Of a stretch of 64,000 nt of DNA, positions 28,887 through 39,462 are shown piece after piece. The position numbers and the translations under genes are program-made. The stretch spans positions 23,781 through 87,780 of the forward strand of contig JAOALB010000191.1 in the NCBI GenBank assembly GCA_025331125.1, given 5' to 3'. The notes under the pieces are model-generated. The model had not been told where the DNA came from. It did no database searches and saw only the letters and a program-made list of their open reading frames with translations. This DNA comes from Mycogone perniciosa (taxonomy: Eukaryota > Ascomycota > Sordariomycetes > Hypocreales > Hypocreaceae). Each line of letters starts with the position of its first letter. The first letter of the stretch is position 1.

Positions 28887-29976
28887 GTTTGGTGGCGTTG
28901 AGGGGCGCTGGTGATAACAGATAAATTTGAACAAGACAATTGGTAAGGTGACTGGAGAAGAGCAAAAGCGAGAGCGAAAAGAAGAGGTGGAAGGTTGGGG
29001 GGTGAAACCCTAACGTGTAAGAAACTTGGAACAATTTTACACAGCTCGCATAAGCAAAATAGGAGTTTCTTGGTTGGAGGATGGTGTGGGTTTGGATTAG
29101 AAAATGGCCCAGCTCTCGCCCAGGCGCCCTAAAAGAAGGCCATGATATCGGACAAGGGGAGCTCAACTCCGACACCCGTTAATAACAACAGACAGGGCTT
29201 TTTTGTGTCATTTGCTTGAGAAGAGCAAGTATGTCCTCCTAGTGATGAGTAACATAAAGTGAATGATTCGATTGTGAGATGTGAAGTGGGGTAGTTGTAG
29301 AAGTCCGACTCTGTTCGGAGCAAAATGGCATATTTTGTCGGACTTGGCTTGACACATTCGGGGCGTTGTGGCCGACTGCTCCATGCCCTTGCAGATGGAT
29401 GTTGACAGAGCAAACACAACCAATACACTTCTATCTCTTATTGTGATTAAGAATCTCCATCAGGAAGGATAGCAATTATATGTCATGGCTTGGCCGGATT
29501 ACACTAGATTCTCATCAGCGTGCGACCAAACCTTGTTTCATAGCCAGATAAATGTGCCCCGCTGTCCAAGCCCTGCATCTAGACTCCCTGTCACTCCCAA
29601 GAACGAATTCTACTTATGCGAACAACAACATCATCGGTATGATCTAACTTCTTTTCTAATAATATATTCAGTTATTTTGCCACATTATGGCGTGCTGATG
29701 TCCTTGATGGATTAGTGCAGCGCTATGCTTCTTCTGATATGAGTTCCATACTGTTGGGTCTGCATTTCAATCACTCTTCAACAGGCATCTGCGACCCTCC
29801 CGTGAATTGCGATGTGAACAATAAATAGATAGCTAGACACGAGAATCAAGTCAAGACACCTTCACTTCCGATCTCTCACTATCATATCTTGCAATTTCTT
29901 GTAACGATCCTTCTACTGCTTATTGTATTCACCTTCATTCTAGACCCCAAAGCCACTGTAACTATCTCATCTCAAG
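28887..29976. promoter_or_regulatory. Divergent intergenic region between ABC and MFS transporter genes
   Basis: This 1.09-kb region between two divergently transcribed transporter genes must hold both promoters. Pyrimidine-rich stretches precede both starts: on the minus strand about 28,960-29,000 for the ABC gene, and on the plus strand about 29,850-29,960 for the MFS gene. No well-defined TATA box or operator can be named. Short open frames here have no homology that I recognise. Confidence 0.5.
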
Positions 29977-31847
29977 ATGGTGGATAAGTCCAGCCCTCCA
30001 ACGGCTTGGTGGCATGACCGTGGTTTAAGGAATATGTATCTGTCACTGCCTATTGTCATTCTTAGTAGTTCGTACCAGGGTTTCGACGGTATGATCATGA
30101 ACGGCCTGCAACTGCTACCATCTTGGCAAAAAGGTAATTCTCTCAGAGGGCCGCCCCGATTTGTGAAAACCGGACTAAACTTGACTTTAACACCTTGTTC
30201 CAGAGTTCGACTATCCGACCGGCCCTATCCTAGGGACTCTCAACTCGATTCAAAGTGTTGGTGCTCTTGTCGCTCTGCCCTTTGTCGGCTGGATAGTTGA
30301 CAAGATTGGTCGCCGCTGGTCTATCGCATTCGGGGCAACATGGACACTCATCGGTGCTATTCTCCAAGGCTCCTCAAAGCATATCGCCCAGTTCATCATT
30401 GCGCGTTTCCTCATTGGTTGGGGATTGGCTTTTGTTGTTGTTGGTGCGCCACTGTTACTGACTGAGTTGGCCCCCCCAAAGCACCGAGGCACTATCCTGT
30501 CTTACTTCCCAACTGCCTGGTATACTGGCGCGATTATTGCCGCCTGGACGACTTATGGCACTCAGTTCATTCAGAACTCTTGGTCATGGAGAATTCCCAG
30601 TCTCCTCCAGGGTGTTCCAGCCATCATTCAGATCGCACTTATCTGGATTGTACCCGAGAGCCCACGTTGGCTCATCTCCAAGGGAAAGGGAGGTGAAGCA
30701 AGAAAAATCCTCATTAACTGCCACGCCAATGGTGACGAGAACAGTGGCATTGTGGATGCCGAGTATACACAGATCAAGGATGCTATCCTTCAAGATGCCC
30801 AATACAAGCGCCAAGGAAGCTTCATGGATCTCATTCGCACGAAACCAAACAGGCGAAGACTTATTATTGTTACCTTTTGTGGTCTGTTTCTTGAGGTAAG
30901 CAGACAGCCAACATTCAAAATGCATGTTACGTAGTATAGGGGCTGGACACTAAGTTTTCTAGATTTCGGGAAATGGGCTAGTCCAAATCTACCTTCACAA
31001 AGTTCTGAATAGCATTGGAATCACAAGTGTCATCCAACAAACAACGATTAATGGCTGCTTGTCTATTTACAACTTTGTACTGGCACTAGGAGCATCGTTC
31101 CTTGTAGACAAAGTCGGTCGTCGAAAGCTCTTTCTCATCTCCACCTCGGGCATGTTCTTCGCCTTTATCCTTTGGACCACTTTCGCCGCCTGTAAGTAGC
31201 TGCTTCTCAGTGCAATGGCTCAGGAGGGATTTTGCCATCATATGGGAGAGCCCTCATTGTCCTTGCAGCTGCTGACTTTCTCCATTAGTGTATACCACGT
31301 ATCAAACGCGCAATTTTGCTATTGGCGTCCTTGTCTCCATCTTCCTCTCCAATGGCGCCTACGATCTTGGATGGACTCCTTTGTGGGCCTATCCTGCCGA
31401 GCTTCTCCAATTTGAAACACGAGCCCGTGGCGTCGCATACATGACCGGCGTCATGCACGCCGCAGGCTTTTTTTCTACCTTTGTCAATCCCATCGGATTA
31501 GAGAACATCGGATGGAAGTACTACATTGCCTACATTGTTTACACATTTCTTGAGGTATGGCCAAAGCCAAAATATTCAATCACCCAGGCGTTTGACCCAA
31601 ATGTCGATGTAAAAGTAACTTGGGACTGATGTTTCGCTTCTAGCTCGTTGCTGTCTGGTATTTTTTTGTTGAAACCAAAAGCTATACTCTAGAGGAGATT
31701 GGCACCATCTTTGAGACACCTGGACTTACATGGAAGCAACGGAGGAATATGAAGGCACCCCGTTTAATCCATGATTTAAACTCTGCCGAAGAAGAAGGGG
31801 AGACTAATAAGAGGAGAGATGTATATGTGGTGAATGAAGAGCTATAA
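29977..31847 (+). CDS. MFS transporter, sugar-porter family (lactose-permease-like)
   Basis: Twelve-helix secondary transporter of the fungal sugar-porter family. Exons 29,977-30,133; 30,204-30,895; 30,963-31,191; 31,289-31,554; 31,644-31,847 sum to 516 codons (515 aa), the usual family length. Signature motifs in order: QGFDG in helix 1, VDKIGRR in loop 2-3, RFLIGWG, PESPRWL after helix 6, VDKVGRR in loop 8-9, YPAELLQFETRARG and VETKSYTLEEI at the end of helix 12. The N- and C-termini are hydrophilic. All five exons join in frame with no lesion. Members of this family carry sugars but also quinate and other organic acids, so in a shikimate-linked cluster a cyclic acid substrate is conceivable; this is inference. 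Confidence 0.88.
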
Positions 31848-32938
31848 GATACCGAGTGTCTGTCCTTTGGTGGTTGGGTCAGAATTGAATAAAATCATGG
31901 GAATATGTACCAAGTTTTATGCTATTCTCTGCTGGTAATCAAGGTTCCCTCTCCTGTGTCATCGCCACTGACCACGCGATCGCATTACGCGATAATAACA
32001 CTGGCTAAGTCTGAATCGTGAAGCATTATGATTCCTATTTTTGTATGGGCTCTTCTGTTCTCTGTTGGTGGATGAACTGAACACGGGTACCGGCCGCAAG
32101 ATACGTGAGTGTAACACCATTCAAAACTTGGGTCAAAAGCATGTTTGCTGGACAAGGCACTCAAACTGTGCAGACGGCAGAAAGGAAGGGCGATACATGC
32201 ACAAGAATGACCAGACCGATACCATGTACTAACAACTGAACAGGCTCAACCGCTCGGGCATGATGAATTGTGGTAACCACCCTAGCCAGACAAGTTACCA
32301 TTATTGTCTTTTTACCATCTGTGACTTCAATTACCCCTTCGGAGCCACCAGGTAATTAGGGAACACTCTCAGCCTGACATGAATACCATTCCCTGGAGCT
32401 ACTGCAGAGATTAGTCTCATTGCTGTCGCGTATTAGCGCGTGCATTATTTAGTATCTGAATTAAATCATTACTTCTGCTTGCACTTGACTGGTCGGTCCG
32501 AATGTCCTCTGCTGGATACTCGGGCCGACCAGTCAACCCCCGCCGAGCATCTGCACGTCTATTCACCAAAGGATTTTCGCAATTGTTTCTGTCACCCTCT
32601 TCCCCATGTATGTGGCTACTCAGATTTTTTTGGTGCACAAAACTTTGTTTCAGAAAATGGGGTGGAGAGATAATACGGCTACTTGCTCTTCAAAGCACCC
32701 AATGGAGTAGTTGGTAATATAATGCAGCGCAAATACCCGTTCAACGTCATCAAATACAGATATTAATGCAACACTCAAAGCGAGGCTATCCCTATGAGCC
32801 AAATAGCGAAAAGCCTTTGATTTAATAACTTGAACCAAACGTATAGGTTAGAGTTTTGTCCCGTAGTAAATAAAACGGCGGGTTATAGAGACGGTGTTTA
32901 ATAATCAAAGTGTTGCCCACGGACATGAAATATTTTCC
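31848..32938. other. Convergent intergenic region (MFS and ADC synthase 3' ends)
   Basis: This 1.09-kb gap lies between two convergent stop codons, long for a shared 3' region. Its one clear structure is the inverted repeat at 32,485-32,536. Open frames on both strands are short and look non-coding. Confidence 0.5.
32485..32536. repeat. 17-bp inverted repeat with 18-nt spacer
   Basis: TTGACTGGTCGGTCCGA (32,485-32,501) and TCGGGCCGACCAGTCAA (32,520-32,536) are reverse complements at 16 of 17 positions. It lies in the convergent gap. It may be a miniature inverted-repeat transposon remnant, a paired binding site or an RNA hairpin; the sequence alone does not decide. Confidence 0.7.
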
Positions 32939-35682
32939 TTAGACTGCCACAGCAGCCTGGAGTCGATGCTCATGATCCAAGTGACTCTTACCCTGCGCAA
33001 AGAAATTACCCACTGGCACCTCCACCCCCCCCTTCTTCGGGTGTGCTCTCGCAACAGCGTTCGCTTTGACCATAACCTCGTTCCATTCCTTGTCTGTCTC
33101 ACTGAGCCACGTAATTGCCCCGCCAGCACCAAGCTCAAGCTGCTCGCCAGTATGAAGAATAGTCCGGATCACAACGGATTGATCGACAGTCCCACTCGCG
33201 CAGATATAACCCAAGCTTCCTGAGTAGACTCCACGGTCACGGTTGTTCTCGAGGTCGTCTAAAATCTGAACAGAGCGAAGTTTCGGTGCGCCGGTCATTG
33301 AGCCAGGCGGGAAGCAGCGCTCAATGACTTTGACACCACCTATAGACGGGGCGATATGGGATCGGATTGTTGTGACGAGCTAGAAAGGTGTTAAGAGTTT
33401 TTGTATACGTTGCAGCAGCATACGGGCTTAAACATACCTGGTGCACAGTCTCGTATGATTCGACGTGGAGCAGCTTCGGTACAGTGATGGAACTTGATGA
33501 CGAAATGTTATGAAGATCCGACCGAATAAGATCAACAATCTGGCACGAAGAGTGACTTGTTAGCCCATTGAGTGTGAATATAACAAAGTTTAGTTCCCTA
33601 CCATTAGGTTCTCGGCGAGTTCCTTGACATCTGTGGCCAGCTGATGTTTCCTCCGCTCATTCTCCTCAGCATCAGAGCTGACAGCCAAGGTACCTTTGAT
33701 AGGTTTCATCTCTGCAACACCATCGCTGTCAATTGAGATAAATCTCTCTGGAGATGAGGACAAGATTGTGTTGTCGTGGGAAGTAAAGCGTATGAAGGCG
33801 GAGTAAGGCGCTGGATTCCTCACTCGCAAATCCAAGTAGAGACAGTATGGGTCTACTGTTGGGCTTTTTGCTTTGAATTTGGTCGTCAAGGTGAGCTCGT
33901 ACGTCTCTCCTTCCTTAATGGCCTCCTTTGCAACTCTAATTGTTTGTGCATAAGAGGACTCGTCATCAAGCGCAACAAAGTCTGGCAGAGGATGAGGCTC
34001 AATATGTGGCGGAGAAGGAGGCGCAGCGAAGACTTCACGAATGCGGGTCAATAAATGTGCGAATTCTTCCTCATCCATTCCAATCTTGCTGGATGCTCCA
34101 ATGGCGTCACCAATAGGGTCGTCCTCGCCTCTGCGGATGAGACTGAAGATTGTCCACTCTCCCGTGTAGTTGTCCAGTCGAAGGACAGTATTAACGAACA
34201 TTAATTCGCTATCCGTGTGCTTTGGTTCAACCTGTTGCTCCTCTGGTCTATAATGGTAACCTGGGAGTGATTCACGCTTCAACTCATAGCCGAAATAACC
34301 GATAAGTCCCACTTGTAGGAGTGGCTGGCCCACATCGGCCTCCTGGTTGAGAGATTCAGCGGGGATTGCCTCTGTATTTCCTGCAATCACTTCCCGGTGG
34401 AAGTCATCCAGCCAGGTCCAGTATGGCACGGCAAGCCCCTCCGACTTGATTTGCTTGCCGTGCTGATATAGAGAGAGGACGCGAGATTTAGATGAGTAGC
34501 TTAAGGAGAAGGACCCAGACGCAAGATACGAGTTCCTGGAATGGGAGTCTCGGACCTGTGAACGATTAGTGTATAAGAATATACATTATGTATATGCATG
34601 ATAAGCAAGGTGGGTGTACCTTTGCGCTATCTAGCCACACCTCTCCATCCAGAGATACTCCCTTGAACACACTTTGAAATATTACTTGTGGAGCTGGTCC
34701 CTTTCCAAGGGTGGCTGATTTGATGAAGTAAGGCAAGGCTTTTGGAGGTGGAATGGCTAGATCGTCTGACTGTGGCAGTCTGCTCGCCTGATCCATAATT
34801 ACATTCTCTTTAATAATATGGTCAGGCAAATGTGAGTTTTTTGGAATTTGTCTTTTGCTCCAATGGTTCACAGGCGAGTTTGTTGCCCAAAAGTCGAGAA
34901 CGATGTCCCGGAAATTTCGGACAATCTGGTCCCCATAAGCCGAGCGGACGCTTTCCGGGTGCCACTGAATACCGAAAATAGGTTGATGTCGATGTTGAAG
35001 TCCCATCAAGACTTTTTGAGAAAGATCCTCAGGGTCATAGGTCCATGCAGTAATCTCAAGTTCAGATGGAAGGCCTGCAAGTTAATCAAAGACATTAGCG
35101 ACAGCCTTATCTTGAACTCACTGGTAGAGTGGAATTCAGATATGGTAATAATACGTACTGTCAATATCAAGAACCAGGCTGTTATACCGCACACCATCGA
35201 ACTTTTGAGGCAGACCCTTTAGCACGCCAATGTTCTTATGATGGACTTGACATATCTGGCCATGCTTAATATTTGGTGTATGTATGATCCTTGCACCAAA
35301 TGTTGTGCCAATGCCCTGATGGCCAAGACAGATGCCCAGAATGGGAATGTTGACCTCTTGAATTAGTTTGGAGTTGAATCCAAAATCAGTCTCTCTTTCC
35401 GGTGTACCTGGTCCAGGGGAGAGAATGATTGCATCCAATGACGGGAGTAGTTGAGACTTGAAGTGCTCCCTGTGCAATACAAGTTAGGTCCGCCCGGGCA
35501 TTATCATTATTTGGTCAAGTTTCATAAACATACCAGGAAAATTGGTCAAAACGGACTATTGCCACAGCCCATTCAGGATACGACCCTCCATCTGAGCCTT
35601 GCTGAGTTCCTTGAAGTAGTTGAAGGATGTTATTGGTATAGGAGTCATAGTGATCAATAATGAGAACTCTAATAGTGCCCAT
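32939..35682 (-). CDS. Aminodeoxychorismate synthase (fused GATase + chorismate-binding, PabA-PabB type)
   Basis: Converts chorismate plus glutamine-derived ammonia to 4-amino-4-deoxychorismate. Exons 35,682-35,534; 35,469-35,159; 35,074-34,620; 34,555-33,602; 33,539-33,438; 33,379-32,939 sum to 804 codons (803 aa). The N-terminal glutamine amidotransferase (about 1-215) has nucleophile Cys97 in GICLGH and His192/Glu194 in WHPES. The C-terminal chorismate-binding part (about 260-803) has the motif PIKGT with Lys592, which marks ADC synthases; anthranilate synthases have Ala there. It also has PPGSMTGAPK (about 681-690). The GATase-first order also excludes PhzE. Fungi have one housekeeping fused enzyme of this kind for folate, so this copy could be that gene; its neighbours argue for a cluster-dedicated enzyme. 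No PabC-type lyase lies nearby. Confidence 0.9.
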
Positions 35683-36595
35683 GGCTACGGTTAATTAGAG
35701 AACAAATGATTGACGATAGAGTGATGGGTGATACGCGTGATTTATTGGTAGAATTGAAGTGCAATGGACGAACCGCATTTGCAGCAGATCTTTCCCGTCC
35801 AATTGTGGCTTTATAACATATTTAGCATACACTATCTACGAGGTATATTGTATGTCTGCATCCGTAACATAGAGACTCCTCACACCCGCCCATAGCCGTG
35901 TCAGTCCGTATTGGTAAGGTAAGATTGTGAAGTAACCCGTCGTTTGATCAAGCATGCCAAGCCAAACTCGTAGCAGTTTTGATCCTGTACCCATCAGCGT
36001 TTCGGAGCAGATTAACCACAATAGGACTCATACATGCCGTTATCTGCATCAAGAATGAGATCAATCCTATATGACGACGACTTGACACTGCCACCATGTC
36101 GCCTGAGATGCGTCGGGCATACCAGCAGACGAACTGCCCAGAGATCCCAGTATGATTCCAGAACCAGATTAACTCCGAGGCCAAATAATGGTATGCAGCA
36201 GCCATGCATCTCTGAGGCTGGCAGGGGCATGGCCCTGTAGATAACCTCGGGCCACGGCGCTTAAGCGACCCTGTGCAGCGCATTGATTGCCCGTATGGTC
36301 GGAGACCTCGCTATAAGGATGGTATATTACAATAGCAGACATATATCCTAAAGCCGATCTACCTCTACGTGACCTGGGTCTGATGATGACATTGAAATAT
36401 CATATTGTGAGATTCCATATTAGTCTTGTTCGTCCGTCGCCTTGCTTTCGGACATTGCCACCCCCATTTTCCATTGTCTCGGAGGTACCTAGATAACTGC
36501 AGGTCGTCCTCTCTCCTCCGTGCCTGGACAGTTCCTCGCCTTGCCTTTCTGTCTGCGTCGGAGCAGCGCGTCGACCACAGACGAGCGAACAAACA
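35683..36595. promoter_or_regulatory. Divergent promoter region, ADC synthase / transcription factor
   Basis: The 0.9 kb between the divergent starts of ADC synthase (35,682) and the regulator (36,596) is the natural place for cluster control. I could not identify a convincing operator. Open frames on the minus strand within about 35,836-36,850 have irregular composition and are judged non-coding. Confidence 0.45.
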
Positions 36596-38986
36596 ATGCA
36601 GGCTGCTGGTGTAACAGTCGGCGCCCACTCTGGCTCACGCCGAGACCGAGACCGAGACCGAGAGCCCTCTGGACAGGGTCCCTGGCGCTGTGGAAATTGC
36701 CCCAAGGAGTTTGCTCAAAGTAAGTACTGCTACTAGTGATGCTAGTTTGTAACCACGGGCGTGCTCTTCCCCCAAGTTTGCCACGCCCTTTGTGCAATTG
36801 TAGGCGGTTTACACGCCAACGCCGCCCCATCTCACACCCCCACACTATTATCTCATCTTTATGGGAACCTTCATCACAAACAAGCTCTTTCGAGTCATTG
36901 ACTAACTTTGGGGGTCATGTTTCAATCCCGTCTCGCATAGAAGAGTATCGAGACAAACACCAGCGGCGTTGCATTCAAGCGTCAAGTAGGCAGAGACTGT
37001 CGAAACAAAAGTCGTGCGTCGCATGTGCTGCATCCAAGCTGGGATGTGACCTCAGCACCCCGTCATGCTCTCGTTGTCTTAACAGGAACAAACGCTGCCA
37101 GTACGTTTCATCATCATCCATCGACGTGTCAGCCCAACGAAACCAGCAACAGTGGCAGCAGCGAGGGCAACCAGACGTACAAACACAGGGAAACCACGAG
37201 CAATTGCTATATCGTGGCGACGAAGCACATTCAAGTCTTGGTAAGAATGTAGGTTCTGGGAATATTCCCCCGACGGATACATCGCCCGAACTGGACACCA
37301 ATATGAGAGTTCCAACTGGGTCAGACCATGGCGAAGCTTCATCTTTGATGGCTCTCTCCACACCCCCGCCACAGCATCCGCATCGTCTACCCGTCCCTTC
37401 ATCACATCTCGCTCTCGGGGGCTGGCCCATGGAATCACCGCCACATGCCAGACGGGATGTGTCGGATCAACTCGCAGATGGGCCGTTGAGGGATGCGGGA
37501 ATAAGCCCGGACTGGCTGAGACAAAATATTTATCCATTCGGTACAGCTGGTAGTGATAGTGGCGAGTCTACGTCCCGGTGGCAGCGCAACGGACACTGGC
37601 CGTCGGGAAGTCCATTCATGTCATCTGATGGCTCGATTTCGGCTGAAATGGAGGATGTCAACGGGAATTCCGTCACTGGTATCTCCAAAGATGACTTCAA
37701 CTTTGACCTTCTTGGCTCACTGGGGGTACTGACCCGGAATCACATTGCCTCGGCGCTTAATGCACAGCAATCACCACTGTCAGCAATGCTACGCCCCCAA
37801 ACTTCAACCAACAGCCCGGGTATGAGCATGGCACCACCTGTTGGAATCATCGCTATCCAGGACCAAAGTCCTTTGAGCGAAATGGAGGGAGATGGTAGTA
37901 TGAGAGCGACTCTACATGACGCCGTGAAAATGGCATATGGTGGATCCTCCTTATCTGGTGTTGTGCTGGGAGGGAAATTCGAGGAGAATGGCCGGCAGCG
38001 ATGCCCGTTCCACAAACTCAACACCGACGATGACCTAGTTCGCATTATCTGCGACTACCCGAGAATCATGGTTTGACCGGGCGAATATCCGCCGTTTGTG
38101 CATCACAAGCTGTATCGCTGTGCCGCAGGTGATATTTCAGAGCCGTTGGCTAGGGCATTCTGCTGTGTCGGCGCCTTCTATGCTTCCGTCCCCACAAGTG
38201 AGACTTTTGTGTATTCGTTGATTAACGAGGAGAGCAGCAAGCTTGTGAAGATATTTGTAAGTTTTACTCGCAGTCCTGTAGTTGAGCTGTATCAGACTCA
38301 TTCTAACAACCTTTCAGCACCAATGGTCGGGCTCAGACAGCGACATGTTGGCAGTAGTACATGCCATGTGTATATATCAGATACTTGGCTTTTTCGTCAG
38401 CAGCAGTCCAGCCCAAGCGCGCTTATCTGAATTACTGCATTTATTTTTCCTGAAGGCATGTTGATTTAATTTTGCATCATCAACCTATTTGCGGTTCATA
38501 GAATCATACATCACGGATTATTGAGTTGATAATAACTGGTTTTAGATGACACGGAGGCTTATCCAGCAGTATTTCCAGTCCACGACTGACGAAGACAATG
38601 AAGTCAATTGGAGAAAATGGATTATGAAAGAGACCATTCGGCGAACTGTATTCCTTGTTAATACCATCAACACACTGTCCTGCAGAATCCAGAAGCAGAA
38701 TCCGTACTACTTCGAGCCTCTCGATGACAACCTTGTCCGAAATATGACACTTCCTGCGCCAGAGTCTGTTTGGAAGGCGTCCTCGAGCGAAGAGTGGATG
38801 GCTGCCAAAGCCCAGCTAGGGTTGGAGGACACGGCACGTAGCAGACTCACAATTCAACAAGTAGTTGGGCAGTTCATGGCGGATGGCGACACCAGCGATC
38901 ACCGCAGCAGCGATAATTGCCGTGTACAGTACGAACAGTTCGATGAGTTTACGAAACTAATTGTTGCCACGGCGAGCAACGGGTGA
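36596..38986 (+). pseudogene. C2HC + Zn2Cys6 transcription factor with in-frame TGA
   Basis: Fungal regulator with two DNA-binding modules and a long regulatory domain. Exons 36,596-36,719; 36,941-38,256; 38,318-38,455; 38,546-38,986 give 673 codons counting the stop. A C2HC finger uses C32, C35, H48 and C52; a Zn2Cys6 cluster follows with C67, C70, C77, C84, C87 and C94 (x2-x6-x6-x2-x6 spacing). From about 400 onward the sequence resembles the fungal-specific regulatory domain. The TGA at 38,074-38,076 (codon 420) interrupts it; the same frame continues at once with PGEYPPFVHHKLYRC and stays open. A single C-to-T change of a CGA Arg codon would explain it. The third intron begins GC rather than GT. 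As it stands, the gene would give a 419-aa protein with the DNA-binding part but no regulatory domain. Readthrough or a sequencing error is possible. Confidence 0.75.
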
Positions 38987-39462
38987 GGAAGGTGGACTTC
39001 AATTAGAGTGGGGGGGATTTGAAGACAGGTGATGAGCTCTATAATCTTTCTTTGAGGAAGATTTTTTTTCTCATACATGGGCTGAGCTGTTGTTTGTCGG
39101 GTCCGATTTGTCGTCCAGTCATGATCATCATAGGCAGTCCCAGATTTAGACCCCGATTCGATTTCTTTCGCTTTTCCAACCAAGTTGATTTAAAATGAGA
39201 TATATGTCAAACGATACCTAATGGTACAGTTTGAAATACGATGAAGTGCTGTATTTTATGAGGCTCAACAGCTGTCGGAACGACTGCCGGAAAAGAAAAC
39301 CTAACTGCAGACCTGAGCATCCAACAAAGCCTTCCCTGACTAGCTCCCTGACTTTATTGCTCACTAACACTTAGAAACTAGCTAACTCTCCTCGGGCTAA
39401 TTTCTTGCAGGATAACCCCTTTCATAACTAGCTTAGCTTGGGTGCGACTCCAGAGAATAGAT
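38987..39462. other. Convergent intergenic region
   Basis: This 476-bp region lies between the regulator's stop and the convergent 3' end of the unknown gene. It has ordinary composition and no recognisable gene or repeat. Confidence 0.5.

Noticed and set aside
28876..29428. Minus-strand frames upstream of the ABC gene
   Set aside because: Low-complexity translations rich in S, L and F, overlapping the transporter's leader region; no splice or family support.
32939..35682. Anthranilate synthase, phenazine PhzE or isochorismate synthase
   Set aside because: The PIKGT lysine and the GATase-first order point to ADC synthase; anthranilate synthase has Ala at that position and PhzE has the reverse domain order.
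36012..36845. Minus- and plus-strand frames upstream of and across the regulator's first exon
   Set aside because: Shadow frames: the plus-strand model with C2HC and Zn2Cys6 motifs explains the downstream part, and the rest lacks protein features.
38071..38140. A small intron (GT at 38,071 to AG at 38,128 or 38,140) that would remove the TGA in the regulator
   Set aside because: 58 or 70 nt long, so it shifts the frame, and it would delete the conserved PPFVHHKLYRC segment.
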